A DNA stretch of 64,000 bases from Streptomyces sp. NBC_01216 (GCF_035994945.1 NZ_CP108677.1:682001-746000), one strand, 5' to 3'; positions 44,646 through 54,705 are shown, numbered from the stretch's first letter. Notes: a model not told the origin generated them from the sequence alone. Translations and numbers: made by a program.

Positions 44646-45533
44646 TCACACGCGGTCGGCCGCGATCAGGACGTACTGGAAGGACCCGTCCCTGTAGGAG
44701 TTGATGAACGCCTCCTCGATGCCGGTGACCAGCGAGGACGTCGCCCGCAGCTCCCAGTAGGGCAGGGTGTCGGGCGTGAGGTCGACGACCGCCTGCGGGA
44801 CGAGCCGGTTGTCGGCCATCGCCCGCAGGTACTCGCGGCGGGAGTGGATGTTGCACTCGAAGTGCGCGTTGATCTGGGAGACCCACTTCGAGGGCTGTCC
44901 GTAGCGCGGGTTCCAGCACCCGGTGATGGTGACGTAGCGTCCGCCGACCGCGAGGACCCGGGAGTGCTCGGCGAACAGGTCGTGGAGGTCGACGTACATG
45001 CTCGACTCGTTGTTCCACGAGGCCGCCGCCCCGCCGGTCTCGAAGGGGGTGGAGAGCATGTTGCACACCCGGGCGCGGACGTGGTCCTCGATGCCGAGCT
45101 CCTGGGCCCGCCCGTTGGCGAAGGCCGCCTGCTTGGCCGACAGGGTGACCCCCTCGACCGTGCAGCCGAAGCGCTGGTGGGCCATCACCATCGAACCGCC
45201 CCGGCCACAGCCGGCGTCCACGAGCGTGTCGTCCCGCCCGACGGGGCCGAGGTGGTCGAGGAGGACGTCGGCCTGCGCCGATTCGAGGCGGTGGAGTTCG
45301 GCGATCAACTTCTTCTCGTAGGTGCTGTCGGCGGGGTCTCCGAGGGCGGCGTGGTCGACGTCGCCGATGCCGTAGTGGTGGTGATAGAGGCCGTCGACGT
45401 CACCGAGGCGCAGGTTGACCGGCCTGGCCTCGCCGTCCCAGTAGCGGGCGATGTCCCCCTGGTACGGCGACGCCGGGGCGGGGATGAAGGCCGAGGTGGA
45501 GGTGTCCAGGGTGGTGAACTCGGTGCTGGTCAT
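44646..45533 (-). CDS. geranyl diphosphate 2-C-methyltransferase
   Basis: 295 residues. SAM motif I DDTLVDAGCGRGGSMVMAHQRFG, with GVTLSAKQAAFANGRAQELG and CNMLSTPFETGGAAASWNNESSMYVDLHDLFAEH. The N-terminal ARYWDGEARPVNLRLGDVDGLYHHHYGIG is typical of the methyltransferases that convert geranyl diphosphate to 2-methyl-GPP. It is the first enzyme of 2-methylisoborneol formation and lies 16 bases downstream of the synthase gene on the same strand. ATG 45533 has a weak GGGA ribosome site. Confidence 0.95.
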   Translation of the reverse strand: MTSTEFTTLDTSTSAFIPAPASPYQGDIARYWDGEARPVNLRLGDVDGLYHHHYGIGDVDHAALGDPADSTYEKKLIAELHRLESAQADVLLDHLGPVGRDDTLVDAGCGRGGSMVMAHQRFGCTVEGVTLSAKQAAFANGRAQELGIEDHVRARVCNMLSTPFETGGAAASWNNESSMYVDLHDLFAEHSRVLAVGGRYVTITGCWNPRYGQPSKWVSQINAHFECNIHSRREYLRAMADNRLVPQAVVDLTPDTLPYWELRATSSLVTGIEEAFINSYRDGSFQYVLIAADRV

Positions 45534-45549
45534 GGATTTCCCATCTTCT

Positions 45550-46968
45550 CTACCAGAAATCGGGCAGGCTGTACCGATAGGTGTTGGTCTGGTGCCAGTA
45601 GTGGTTGCCGTCGATCCAGACGGCCACGCCCCGCAGGAAGCGGAGGACGCTCGGGACGGGGCAGGAGGCGGCCAGGGAGGCGGCGGCGGCCTCGAAATCG
45701 CGCATCAGGTCGTTGTGGACGTCGACCGCCTTCAGGTAGGCGTCCCGGTCGGAGATGCCTTCGCGTGCGGCGATCACCACGGGCAGGTTCAGGTGGCGGC
45801 CGGGTGCGGCGAGTTCCTTGGTGTAGGAGTAGAGGTCGTTGACGATGGTGCTGGCGTTTCCCGCGAGCGCCAGCACGCGCTGCATGGCGGCCTGGGCGTG
45901 CAGGTCCGCGGGAAGCTCGTAGCCGCCCACCGTGTCGGTGATGGTCGGGCACGGCCGGAAGTTGTTGAACTGCCGCATGGCGAGGTACTCCCACACGTCC
46001 GGCAGGTGGTCCGTCTCGGCCCAGGCCGCCTCCGCGAGGTACCCCAGGTGCAGCCGGGCCATGTCGTGCCGGTACCGGTCGGCCTGGGAGGGGGTGGACT
46101 GGCGCACGAAGTAGTCCATCGCCGAGCGGTAGGCGCGGCGCGGGGCGTCCGCGTGCAGCGACCGCTCCCACTCCGGCTGGTACTCCTCGGTGGTGTGCAG
46201 GGCGTCGAGGGCGGTGTGCGCCAGGAGCAGGCGACCGCCGAGTCCGACGGGGGAACCTCCGTGGTCCTCGCAGTAGCAGTCGTCCACCGCGTTCTCGGCG
46301 ACCATCAGACGCGTGGCGATCATCAGGTGGTCGAGGGTGGGGGCGTCCGGATGGCAGGCGACCATGTAGCGGCCGACGGAGAAGCCGTCGAACTGGCCCT
46401 CCCACTCCTCCGGGTAGAGCTCGACCTCGTCCACCGCCCAGTCCTTGATCCGGCGGCTCACCTCGGCCACCCGCTCCGGGTCGGGCTCCGGAACCGGGTG
46501 ATGGTAGAGGCCCGGGATCGGGATTCCCTCGGGCGGGGATTCCGGCGTCGGTGCCCCCGTGGCCGTCCGGGATTCCCCGGGCCGGAAGGCCGCCGAGGCG
46601 ACCGACGGGGCGGCGGGGCGGGGAACGGGCACGCCGCCAGGCGGGGTGTCGGGCACATGTGCGGACGGGTGGGTCCGCACTCTCCGGCCCGGGTACAGAC
46701 CGGTGGTGCCCAGTCCGCTGGGGCCACGCAGGACGCGCGCCAGGCCCGGCTCCACCGGCAGCGCCTCGACGGCGCCCGGCGCGGGTTCGCCCGCGGCGCC
46801 GGGCAGGAGCGGGGAAGGCGGGCCCGGGAGGCCGCGCGAGGCGGCGGGGACGGAGGGGAGGGAGGGATCGGCGGCGGAGCCGGCCGCGGCGGCGAGGATG
46901 TGGGCACCGAAGCGGGCCGCCGCGGCGGGCAGGCCGGACTGCAGGGGGGAAGGCCCGGGATCGGGCAT
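45550..46968 (-). CDS. 2-methylisoborneol synthase (terpene cyclase) with encapsulin-targeting tail
   Basis: 472 residues. The terpene cyclase core has the Mg-binding DDCYCED at ~229-235 and the second metal motif NDLYSYTKE, plus a C-terminal YWHQTNTYRYSLPDFW. It converts 2-methyl-GPP to 2-methylisoborneol, an earthy odorant. The first ~150 residues are disordered and Pro/Ala-rich. They contain GPSGLGTTGLYPG (~82-94), a conserved element that I interpret as part of the encapsulin cargo-loading domain. ATG 46968 follows AAGGAG. The shell gene lies upstream at 47334-48746, as in published family 2B systems. Confidence 0.95.
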   Translation of the reverse strand: MPDPGPSPLQSGLPAAAARFGAHILAAAAGSAADPSLPSVPAASRGLPGPPSPLLPGAAGEPAPGAVEALPVEPGLARVLRGPSGLGTTGLYPGRRVRTHPSAHVPDTPPGGVPVPRPAAPSVASAAFRPGESRTATGAPTPESPPEGIPIPGLYHHPVPEPDPERVAEVSRRIKDWAVDEVELYPEEWEGQFDGFSVGRYMVACHPDAPTLDHLMIATRLMVAENAVDDCYCEDHGGSPVGLGGRLLLAHTALDALHTTEEYQPEWERSLHADAPRRAYRSAMDYFVRQSTPSQADRYRHDMARLHLGYLAEAAWAETDHLPDVWEYLAMRQFNNFRPCPTITDTVGGYELPADLHAQAAMQRVLALAGNASTIVNDLYSYTKELAAPGRHLNLPVVIAAREGISDRDAYLKAVDVHNDLMRDFEAAAASLAASCPVPSVLRFLRGVAVWIDGNHYWHQTNTYRYSLPDFW

Positions 46969-47333
46969 CCATGGCTCCTTGGGGGAAGGGGTGATCTGTC
47001 ACGGACACGGCGAGGACGCCGGTCCGGCGGAGACGGGCCGACTCCACCGGACACGACCCCCACACGGACGGGATCGGGCCGGCACGGTACGGGGCGATAC
47101 CGGAAGGTTCGGGTCGCCCCGTCCGTCGGAGGTGTCCCGCCGTGCCAGAGCGTCGGTCCGGTCACGGGGCAAGGTGCCGACGGGCTACGGGGCGGCGCGT
47201 GGCGAGGTACGGGACCCCGGTACCGCGCGGGTGACCGCCGGTCCCGGACCGCGGCGCCGGCTCCCCACCCGTGCGCCGCGGGTGCCTCGCCGCGCTACGG
47301 TCCGCGCGAACGGGACGCCGGGCTGGGCTTCCG
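46969..47333. other. gap between encapsulin and MIB synthase genes
   Basis: 365 bases on the minus strand between the encapsulin stop and the synthase start. I see no gene here. The space is long enough for a second promoter for the synthase/methyltransferase pair, though no hexamers or operator stand out. Confidence 0.35.
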
Positions 47334-48746
47334 CTACGCGTGCCTGCGCGCGATCTGTACGTTCTCCAGGACCCCGAGCGCGTTGGGCACCAGAATCGCC
47401 GCGGAGTAGTAGGTGGTGACCAGGTAGGAGATGATCGAGCGCTCGTCGATCCCCATGAAGCGCACCGATAGGCCCGGTTCGTACTCCTCCGGCAGCCCCG
47501 TCTGACGCAGGCCGACGACGCCCTGGTCGTCCTCGCCGGTCCGCATGGCCAGGATGGAACTGGTGTTCTCCTTGCTGATGGGAATCTTGTCGCAGGGCAG
47601 GATCGGGACGCCGCGCCAGGCCGGCACCCGCTGTCCGCCGAGGTCGACGTGGTCCGGGTAGAGCCCGCGGGCGTTGAGTTCGCGCCCGATCGCCGCGATC
47701 GTCCGGGGGTGGGCGAGGAAGAGCTTCGTACCGCGGCGGCGGCAGAGCAGCTCGTCGAGGTCGTCCGGGGTCGGCGGGCCGGAGTGCGGCTGGATCCGCT
47801 GCTTGTAGTCGGCGTTGTGCAGCAGCCCGAACTCGCGGTTGTTGACGAGCTCGTGCTCCTGGCGCTCGCGCAGCGCCTCGATGGTGAGCCTGAGCTGCTC
47901 CTCGGTCTGGTTCATCGGACCGTTGTAGAGGTCCGCGACCCTCGTGTGGACCTTCAGTACCGTCTGGGCGACGGAGAGTTCGTACTCGCGCGGCTTCAGC
48001 TCGTAGTCGACGAAGGCGCCGGGCAGCGAGACCTCGCCGTGGTGTCCGGCGGACAGGGCGATCTCGGCTTCACCGTGCCGGTTCTGGCGTTGCCGGGGCA
48101 GCGAGCCGAACGCGTGGATGTGTGCCCGGAGCCCCGGCGCCGCCGACATCACTTCGGCGAAGTCGGCGCGGGAGAGGGTGAGCAGGGTGCCCGCGGTCTC
48201 GGCGGTCGCGGTGTAGTCCCATCGGGCGTCGCCGTCCAGAAGGGCGTTCTCGCCGAACCGGTCCCCGTCGGCGAGTACGGCGACGGCCACCTCGTCCCCG
48301 TACCGGCCGAAGGAGGTCTGGCCGACCCGGCCGTGCGCGATCAGGTGGATTCGTTCGGCCGGGGTGCCGCGCTCGACCAGCACCTCCCCGGCTCGGAAGT
48401 CGCGCCGGGCACACCGGTCGGCGAGCGCGGTGAGCACCTCCACGTCCTCGTAGCCGCGCAGCAGGGCCAGTTCGCCGAGTTCCCGGGGGATCACCCGGAT
48501 GTCGCCGCCGTCCTGGAAGAACTCGACGCGCCCGTCACCGACGGTGTGACTGAGCCTGCGGTTCACGCGGTAGGCGCCGCCCTTGGTGTCCACCCAGGGA
48601 AGCATCCGGAGCAGCCAGCGGGAGGTGATCTCCTGCATCTGCGGGGCGGACTTGGTCGTGGTGGCGAGGTTGCGGGCAGCCGCGGTGCTCAGACTGGACT
48701 GCCGGGGCGGCTCCGACTGCGTGTCCGGGCCGGTCTCAACGGTCAT
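47334..48746 (-). CDS. family 2B encapsulin shell protein with cyclic-nucleotide-binding domain (EshA-like)
   Basis: 470 residues. Residues ~35-97 and ~205-470 resemble the HK97-fold encapsulin core ([95 protein letters not shown]). The cyclic-nucleotide domain is inserted at ~98-205 ([22 protein letters not shown]). Proteins of this type form nanocompartments; EshA of Streptomyces binds cyclic nucleotide and affects development. In related strains the shell encloses 2-MIB synthase, and the genes here are neighbours. ATG 48746, with AGGAG about ten bases upstream, gives MTVETGPDT. Confidence 0.94.
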   Translation of the reverse strand: MTVETGPDTQSEPPRQSSLSTAAARNLATTTKSAPQMQEITSRWLLRMLPWVDTKGGAYRVNRRLSHTVGDGRVEFFQDGGDIRVIPRELGELALLRGYEDVEVLTALADRCARRDFRAGEVLVERGTPAERIHLIAHGRVGQTSFGRYGDEVAVAVLADGDRFGENALLDGDARWDYTATAETAGTLLTLSRADFAEVMSAAPGLRAHIHAFGSLPRQRQNRHGEAEIALSAGHHGEVSLPGAFVDYELKPREYELSVAQTVLKVHTRVADLYNGPMNQTEEQLRLTIEALRERQEHELVNNREFGLLHNADYKQRIQPHSGPPTPDDLDELLCRRRGTKLFLAHPRTIAAIGRELNARGLYPDHVDLGGQRVPAWRGVPILPCDKIPISKENTSSILAMRTGEDDQGVVGLRQTGLPEEYEPGLSVRFMGIDERSIISYLVTTYYSAAILVPNALGVLENVQIARRHA

Positions 48747-49271
48747 CGGGCGGGGGCTCCTTCGCGGGGCTGGTGGTCGGCGTACGCGCACGCCGAAGGG
48801 TGGAGAGGAACAGGGCCGGGTGCCGGGGCCGGTCGGGGCTGAGTTCCGGAGACAGGGGGACAGTAACGGCCGGTACACGGAGTTCGCCCGACCGATCCGC
48901 CGGTATTACCTCGATGAAGTGACCTTGCCCCGAACGGTGTTTATCCGGGCCACCGACGACATTCGCGCCAGGTCGGCGCCCTGTGCGCGGGCGGCGCGCC
49001 GGGGACCCGGACGGCGGTGACCGGCGGCGGGAGCGAGGGCACCGGTCCGTGACCGGGAAGGCGGCCGGGCGATATCGGCCGCTCGGCACACGGCGGGACG
49101 GGCTTCGGGGTCGCCGCTCCCGGAAGAGTCCGTCATGTCCCCGCGACGGAACGCCGGAGGCTCGGCCCGAGCAGGGCGCCGTGGCGCGGAGCCGGGCACA
49201 AGGGGCGGGAGCGGCGCGGCACGGGCTCCGGCGGGCGAGGTCCCGCAGGGGGCGGGAGACACGCGGTCGTT
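48747..49271. other. upstream region of the encapsulin gene, no supported gene
   Basis: 525 bases. Open frames here are Arg/Pro/Ala shadow frames without ribosome sites. It must include the encapsulin promoter; an AT-richer patch near 48900-48960 (CGGTATTACCTCGATGAAGTG, GTGTTTATCC) is the likeliest place. Confidence 0.35.
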
Positions 49272-49538
49272 TCAGTGGCCGGCGGCGGCTTTGACCAGGG
49301 CGGCGGCGCAGACCAGGAGGAGCGGACCGACCGCGGACAGCAGCAGGGGTCCGCTGACCCAGAGCATCCGGCGCAGCTCCGCGCCGGTGGCGAGCCTGCC
49401 GTGGACCACACGGTGCGCCTGCTGATCGGCGGCGAGCGAAGCGAGCCACAGGCCCACGGCAGCGGTCAGCACGGTGGCGGCGGCTCCGGCGGGCTCCGCG
49501 TGCCGGGCCGCGGACAGTCCGACCACCACGGAGATCAT
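49272..49538 (-). CDS. small integral membrane protein
   Basis: 88 residues from ATG 49538 with two hydrophobic stretches: AATVLTAAVGLWLASLAADQQAH and GPLLLSAVGPLLLVCAAALVK. The charged AHRVVHGRLATGAELRRML lies between them. The open frame continues upstream for ~38 codons and reads like true protein (DHDPQASAERLKERLYATITMIS), but has no ATG, GTG or TTG before an in-frame stop near 49655. Either translation begins at the internal ATG, or the start codon is unusual or altered. It is divergent from the DUF1232 gene (49739). No function is assigned. Confidence 0.6.
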   Translation of the reverse strand: MISVVVGLSAARHAEPAGAAATVLTAAVGLWLASLAADQQAHRVVHGRLATGAELRRMLWVSGPLLLSAVGPLLLVCAAALVKAAAGH

Positions 49539-49738
49539 GGTGATGGTGGCGTACAGGCGTTCCTTGAGCCGCTCGGCCGAAGCCTGCGGGTCGTGGTCCG
49601 CCGTGACGAGCCGCCCGCCGTGCCGGAGGGGCGACGCTCCGGGTATCCGGGATCACGGGGTGTCGCGCGGTGACGCGCCGACCGAGTCCGACCGGCGTCC
49701 GGCGCACTGGAAAGCCGTCAACGGGGTAGAAACGTCGC

Positions 49739-50062
49739 ATGGACAGCACACCATGGTTCATCGCGGCCGTCGTTCTGGCCGTCGTCACGGCGGCGGGCGC
49801 GGCCGTTCTGCTCGTACGTGTCTTCCGGGCCCGCAAACTGCTGCTGGACGCCGGAGTTCCGTTGCGGTCCAAGGCGCTTTTCTGGGCGGCGGTGCTGTAC
49901 ACGGTCTCGCCGGTCGACCTGATCCCGGACCCGGTCTACCTGGACGACATCGGCGTGCTCCTGCTGGCCCTGCGCGCGCTGCACTCGGCCGCCTCGTCCG
50001 TCCGGTCCCCCGGGTCGGTGCGGTCCGAGCGCGAGGGCCTGCCGGGGCCCGACTACCTGTGA
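49739..50062 (+). CDS. DUF1232 (YkvA-like) membrane protein
   Basis: 107 residues. An N-terminal helix (WFIAAVVLAVVTAAGAAVLLV) and the DUF1232 signature PLRSKALFWAAVLYTVSPVDLIPDPVYLDDIGVLLLALRAL are clear. Function unknown. ATG 49739 has a weak GGGG ribosome site. The gene is alone on the plus strand, about 200 bases from the divergent membrane-protein ATG. Confidence 0.85.
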   Translation: MDSTPWFIAAVVLAVVTAAGAAVLLVRVFRARKLLLDAGVPLRSKALFWAAVLYTVSPVDLIPDPVYLDDIGVLLLALRALHSAASSVRSPGSVRSEREGLPGPDYL

Positions 50063-50256
50063 CGCGGCTCGCGCGGCTCGCCGCGCGCCTGGCCGCGACC
50101 CCTCGGCACGTCACCCCGCCTCCCGGCACCGTTCGCGCCGCCGCACACCGGGACCGCCGTCCGCCCCGGGGCGGACGGCGGCGTCACGGGGCATGACCCC
50201 GGGGGCGGGGCGGCGGTCGCTCAGAGACTGTCGGCCGAAGGCCACCCGACAGGCTC

Positions 50257-50997
50257 TCAGGCGGCACCCCCGGCCTCGGCGTGGGCGCGGGCCGAGGGAG
50301 TGAGGCGCCCGACGATCGCGGGAGCCTCCCGGACCAGTTCCTCCCGCTCCAGCGCCTCGACCATGAACAGCGCGAAGTCCACGCGCCGGGTCCGGTTGCT
50401 CGCCAGGACCGGGTCGCCGACGTGGCGGCTCCACACGGGCGTGCCCTGGCTCTCGCCTTCTTCCAGGTCGCTGCCGCGCACCACGGTCCAGCGGGTGTCG
50501 CTCGCGAAGATCCTGCGGCACGCCTCCACCTGGTCGTCGATGTCGACCGCCCTGACGAGCCTGGCCAGGGGGGTGACGACTGCCAGCAGCGCCCTGAACC
50601 TGAGCGGGTAGACGTCCTTGCCGTCCCGTGTGATGTGCCAGCCGCAGGAGAACACCAGGCGGGCACCGGGGCGCGCGTGATCGAGGACGGCCCGCGCCGT
50701 GCCGGAGGAGTACTGGTGCACTCCCCACGGCACGAGGACCGTGAGAACGGCGTCGCACCCTTCGACGGCGCGGGCGATGACCGCGGGGTCGTCGGTCGCG
50801 CCCGGCACGACCGTCACGCGGTCCCCGAAGTCCGCGAGTTTGCCCACGCTCTGCGCCCGGCACACGCCCACGACCTGATAGCCCCGGTCCAGCGCGTGCC
50901 GCACCATGTAGCGCCCGAGTTTCCCGGACGCTCCGACGACGCACACCTTCTTTCCTCGCCCCACCGCACCGACTTCGCCTTGGACCACCTCGTCCAT
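50257..50997 (-). CDS. NmrA/SDR-like NAD(P)-binding protein
   Basis: 246 residues. Rossmann start [31 protein letters not shown], then [40 protein letters not shown] and a C-terminal [13 protein letters not shown] region, as in atypical short-chain dehydrogenases of the NmrA/NAD(P)H-binding group. It may be an oxidoreductase or redox sensor. ATG 50997 follows GAGGGG; a GTG at 51015 is an alternative. It is divergent from a TetR gene across two palindromic sites, so it is the likely target of that regulator. Confidence 0.85.
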   Translation of the reverse strand: MDEVVQGEVGAVGRGKKVCVVGASGKLGRYMVRHALDRGYQVVGVCRAQSVGKLADFGDRVTVVPGATDDPAVIARAVEGCDAVLTVLVPWGVHQYSSGTARAVLDHARPGARLVFSCGWHITRDGKDVYPLRFRALLAVVTPLARLVRAVDIDDQVEACRRIFASDTRWTVVRGSDLEEGESQGTPVWSRHVGDPVLASNRTRRVDFALFMVEALEREELVREAPAIVGRLTPSARAHAEAGGAA

Positions 50998-51022
50998 GTT
51001 CCCCTCGCCTTCCACACCGGTT

Positions 51023-51058
51023 CCTTACGCTGTAAGGCCACCTTACACGGTAAGGTGG
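51023..51058. promoter_or_regulatory. two adjacent palindromic operators between TetR and NmrA genes
   Basis: CCTTAC-GCT-GTAAGG (51023-51037) and CCACCTTAC-ACG-GTAAGGTGG (51038-51058) are perfect palindromes sharing CCTTAC-N3-GTAAGG, with centres 18 bases apart. They lie between the starts of the two divergent genes and are typical of cooperative binding by a TetR dimer pair. Confidence 0.78.
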
Positions 51059-51093
51059 CCGGGAGCCATGGGACCGAACCGAGGAGGGCTTGG

Positions 51094-51780
51094 TTGTCCA
51101 CACAGGAACCCCAGGCGTCGGCCCGCCGGCGCGGCACGCCGCTGAGCCGGGAGACGGTGCTGAGCGCGGCGGTCGAACTGGCCGACGAGACCGGTGTCGG
51201 CACGCTGACCATGCGGAAGCTCGCCGAGCGGCTCGGCGTCGAGGCCATGTCGCTGTACCACCACGTGGCCAACAAGGAGGCGATCCTCGATGGCATGGTC
51301 GATGTCGTCTTCGGCGAGGTCGAGCTGCCGGCGGACGCACTCGACTGGAAGACCGCCATGCGACGGCGGGCGGTTTCGCTGCGTGACGCCCTGACGCGCC
51401 ATTCCTGGGCGATCGGCCTGATGGATTCACGGACCGACCCCGGACCCCGGACTCTCCGCCACCACGACGCCGTCATCGGCAGTCTGCGATCAGGCGGCTT
51501 CACGATCGCCGGGGCGGCACACGCGTTCTCACTGCTGGACAGCTACGTCTACGGCTTCGCACTGCAGGAGGCCAACCTGCCGTTCGACTCCTCCGGGGAG
51601 GATGCCGGAGACGTGGCCGGTGCGATTCTCGACGGGTTGTCCCCCGGCGACTTCCCGCACCTCGCCGAGATGGCCGTCTCACACGCCATGAAGCCGGGGT
51701 ACGCGTACGCCGACGAGTTCGTCATCGGCCTCGGCCTGATCCTCGACGCCCTGGAGACGCGGCGCGACCACTGGCCGTAG
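51094..51780 (+). CDS. TetR-family transcriptional regulator (TetR_C type)
   Basis: 228 residues. [57 protein letters not shown], then a TetR_C-type ligand domain ([52 protein letters not shown]). TTG at 51094 is preceded by GAGGAGG at six bases, whereas no ATG/GTG in frame is near. It is divergent from the NmrA-like gene and probably autoregulates through the two palindromes in between. Confidence 0.9.
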   Translation: MSTQEPQASARRRGTPLSRETVLSAAVELADETGVGTLTMRKLAERLGVEAMSLYHHVANKEAILDGMVDVVFGEVELPADALDWKTAMRRRAVSLRDALTRHSWAIGLMDSRTDPGPRTLRHHDAVIGSLRSGGFTIAGAAHAFSLLDSYVYGFALQEANLPFDSSGEDAGDVAGAILDGLSPGDFPHLAEMAVSHAMKPGYAYADEFVIGLGLILDALETRRDHWP

Positions 51781-52056
51781 CACCGCAGGTCATGGCAGCA
51801 CGCCCGCGAGGACCCCGCGGGACGACGAGCCCGCCGGAGCGGACGCAGCCGTCCCGCCCGGCCGGGAGACCGCACACCCCCGGTCATGAACGCTCGTCCA
51901 GGACCACGGGGCGCGGCCCCTCCCCCCGGCCGCCCCGGTGACGAAGACCGTCCGTGCCGTCCCCGACGCGTACCGTGAACCCTGGGAGCCCGCGCGCCGG
52001 GGAAGTGTTACAACTGGGGTTGTGAGCCCGTCCCGTTCCCCGCACGCGGCCTACCG

Positions 52057-54705
52057 GTGCCGTCGAGCCTAGGCAGAAGATCCGGAAGCGTCGCCGGGCA
52101 GGTCTTCGTCCTCCAGGTGGCGATCGTGGTGCTGCTCGCCGCCGGAGCGCTGCTGGCCTTGGTGCTGCAGTCCCGGCACGACATCGACCGCGAGGCACGC
52201 AACCGGTCGGTCTCCGTGGCGCAGACCTTCGCGCACTCCCCGGACCTGCAGGAGATCCTGACTTCGCCGGACCCTTCCGCCGTCCTGCAGCCCCTCGCCG
52301 AGCAGACACGCAAGGCCGCGGGGGTGGACTTCATCGTGGTGATGGACACCGACGGCATCCGCTACAGCCACCCTCAGCCCGACCGCATCGGCCAACGGTT
52401 CGTCGGCACGATCGAACCCTCGATCGAAGGCAAGGTGCACACCGAGAGCGTGCAGGGCCCGCTCGGCAAGGAGATCCAGGCGATCGTGCCGGTCACCTCC
52501 CCCGAGGGCGATGTCGTCGCCCTGGTCTCGGCGGGCCTGACCGTGGACAGTGTGGCCGGCATCGCCGACCGCCAGCTTCCGGTCATCCTCCTGTCCCTCG
52601 CCGTCGGTCTGGCCCTGGCCACCATCGGCACGGCACTGATCAGCCGCCGGCTGCGCCGCCAGACCCATGGGCTCGGCACGCAGGAGATGACCCGGATGTA
52701 CGAGCACCACGACGCGGTGCTCCACGCCGTCCGCGAGGGAGTGCTGATCACCGACGGCGAGGGACGGCTGCTCCTGGCGAACGACGAGGCCGGACGGCTG
52801 CTCGACCTGCCGGACGACGCCGAGGGACGCCCCGTCGACCAGGTCGGCCTGGACCGCCCCATGGCGGAACTGCTGCTGTCCGGCCGGGTGGCCACCGACG
52901 AGGTACTGGAGGCCGGGGACCGGCTTCTGGTCGTCAACCAACGGCCCACCCGACCCCGGGGCCGCCCCCAGGGCTCGGCGGTCACCATCCGCGACTCCAC
53001 CGAGATGCAGCTCCTGAGCAGCCGGGCGGAGACGGCCCGCCGGCGGCTCAAGCTGCTGTACGACGCGGGAGGTGACATCGGCACCACCCTCGACGTGGCG
53101 CGCACCGCGGAGGAACTGGCCGACGTCGCCGTTCCCCAGTTCGCGGACTTCGTCACCGTCGATCTGTCCGACCGGGTACTGAAGGGCGAGGAGCCCGGTC
53201 CCGGCGCGGACATGCGGCGCACGGCGGTCAGCGGTATCCGCTCCGATCACCCGCTCTACCCGCTCGGCAGCCTGATCGCCTTCCTGCCGTCCACACCGCA
53301 AGCCCGCGGATACGGCACGGGCACGGCCGAAATCGTCCCCGACCTGCGCGACGCGCCGGGCTGGCACGCCCAGGACGCGCCGCGGGCATCGGCGATCGTC
53401 GGCTACGGGATCCACTCGCTCATCGCGGCGCCGCTGAAGGCCCGGGGCGTCGTGCTCGGGGTGGTCAACTTCTGGCGGTCGCAGAAGCCGGAACCGTTCG
53501 ACGATGACGACCTGTCCCTGGCCGAGGAGCTTGTCGGCCGCGCCGCGGTCACCATGGACAACGCCCGCCGCTACACCCGCGAACACAACCTCGCCGTGAC
53601 GCTCCAGCGCAGCCTGCTGCCGCAGGATCTGCCCGAGCAGAGCGCCGTGGACGTCGCGCACTTCTACCAGCCCGCCCAGTCCGGGGTGGGCGGGGACTGG
53701 TTCGACGTGATCCCGCTGCCGGGCAGCCGCGTCGGGCTCGTCGTCGGAGACGTCGTCGGGCACGGCCTGCACGCCGCGGCCACCATGGGGCGGCTGCGCA
53801 CCGCCGTACACAACTTCTCCTCCCTGGACCTGCCGCCGGACGAACTCCTCGCCCGTCTCGACAACCTCGTCCAGCGCATGGACCAGGAAGGCGACAGCAC
53901 CGCCACGAACGGCGGCGTCCTGGGCGCCACCTGCCTGTACGCCGTCTACGACCCGGTCTCCCGGAACTGCACGATGGCGCGGGCCGGACACATGCCACCG
54001 CTCGTCGTCGCCCCGGACGGCACGACGACGATCTCGGAACTGCCGGCCGGCCCCCCGCTGGGGCTGGGAGGCATGCCGTTCGAGACCATGGACGTGCGCC
54101 TGGCGGAAGGCAGTCAGCTCGTCCTGTACACCGACGGTCTGATCGAGGAGCGGAGCCGGGACATCTCCGAGGGCCTGGAGAAGCTGCGGACCGCGCTGAG
54201 TCACCCCGGCCGGGACCCGCGCGCCAGCCGCAGCGCCGTACTCGACGCGCTGCTCCCCAGCCAGCCCTCCGACGACATCGCGCTGCTCATCGCCCGGACA
54301 CGGACACTGGGCCCCGACCGGGTCGCGCAGTGGGACGTACCGTCCGACCCGAGCGAGGTCGGCGCCGTCCGCAGTCTGGCGGCCGAGCAACTCGAGAAGT
54401 GGGGCCTGGCGGACCTCGCCTTCACCACGGAACTGATCCTCAGCGAGCTCGTCACCAACGCCGTACGGTACGGCGCCGCGCCGGTCCGGGTCCGTCTGCT
54501 GCACGACCGCACCCTGACCTGCGAGGTGTGGGACGGCAGCAGCACCGCACCGCACCTGCGGTACGCCGCCACCACGGACGAAGGCGGCCGCGGACTGTTC
54601 CTGGTGGCGCAGCTCAGCGAGCACTGGGGCACCCGGTACACGCCGGAGGGCAAGGTCATCTGGGCCGAACAGCTCCTGCCCGACGCCGCGGACGGCCCTC
54701 CCTGA
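52057..54705 (+). CDS. membrane sensor phosphatase: sensor-PAS-GAF-SpoIIE-HATPase
   Basis: 882 residues. TM1 at ~15-37 (VFVLQVAIVVLLAAGALLALVL), an extracytoplasmic Cache-like region (~38-188), TM2 at ~190-212. A PAS-like segment follows (~230-340: HAVREGVLITDGEGRLLLANDEAGRLL), then a GAF domain (~350-510), a SpoIIE/PP2C phosphatase (GGDWFDVIPL, GDVVGHGLHAAATMGRLRTAV, LYTDGLIEERSRDI, SDDIALLIART), and a HATPase_c anti-sigma-kinase-like domain at ~755-875 (ILSELVTNAVRYGAAPVRVRL, GGRGLFLVAQLSEHWG). Such proteins can both dephosphorylate anti-anti-sigma factors and bind or phosphorylate partners. GTG 52057 is used; no ribosome site is visible. Confidence 0.92.
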   Translation: MPSSLGRRSGSVAGQVFVLQVAIVVLLAAGALLALVLQSRHDIDREARNRSVSVAQTFAHSPDLQEILTSPDPSAVLQPLAEQTRKAAGVDFIVVMDTDGIRYSHPQPDRIGQRFVGTIEPSIEGKVHTESVQGPLGKEIQAIVPVTSPEGDVVALVSAGLTVDSVAGIADRQLPVILLSLAVGLALATIGTALISRRLRRQTHGLGTQEMTRMYEHHDAVLHAVREGVLITDGEGRLLLANDEAGRLLDLPDDAEGRPVDQVGLDRPMAELLLSGRVATDEVLEAGDRLLVVNQRPTRPRGRPQGSAVTIRDSTEMQLLSSRAETARRRLKLLYDAGGDIGTTLDVARTAEELADVAVPQFADFVTVDLSDRVLKGEEPGPGADMRRTAVSGIRSDHPLYPLGSLIAFLPSTPQARGYGTGTAEIVPDLRDAPGWHAQDAPRASAIVGYGIHSLIAAPLKARGVVLGVVNFWRSQKPEPFDDDDLSLAEELVGRAAVTMDNARRYTREHNLAVTLQRSLLPQDLPEQSAVDVAHFYQPAQSGVGGDWFDVIPLPGSRVGLVVGDVVGHGLHAAATMGRLRTAVHNFSSLDLPPDELLARLDNLVQRMDQEGDSTATNGGVLGATCLYAVYDPVSRNCTMARAGHMPPLVVAPDGTTTISELPAGPPLGLGGMPFETMDVRLAEGSQLVLYTDGLIEERSRDISEGLEKLRTALSHPGRDPRASRSAVLDALLPSQPSDDIALLIARTRTLGPDRVAQWDVPSDPSEVGAVRSLAAEQLEKWGLADLAFTTELILSELVTNAVRYGAAPVRVRLLHDRTLTCEVWDGSSTAPHLRYAATTDEGGRGLFLVAQLSEHWGTRYTPEGKVIWAEQLLPDAADGPP

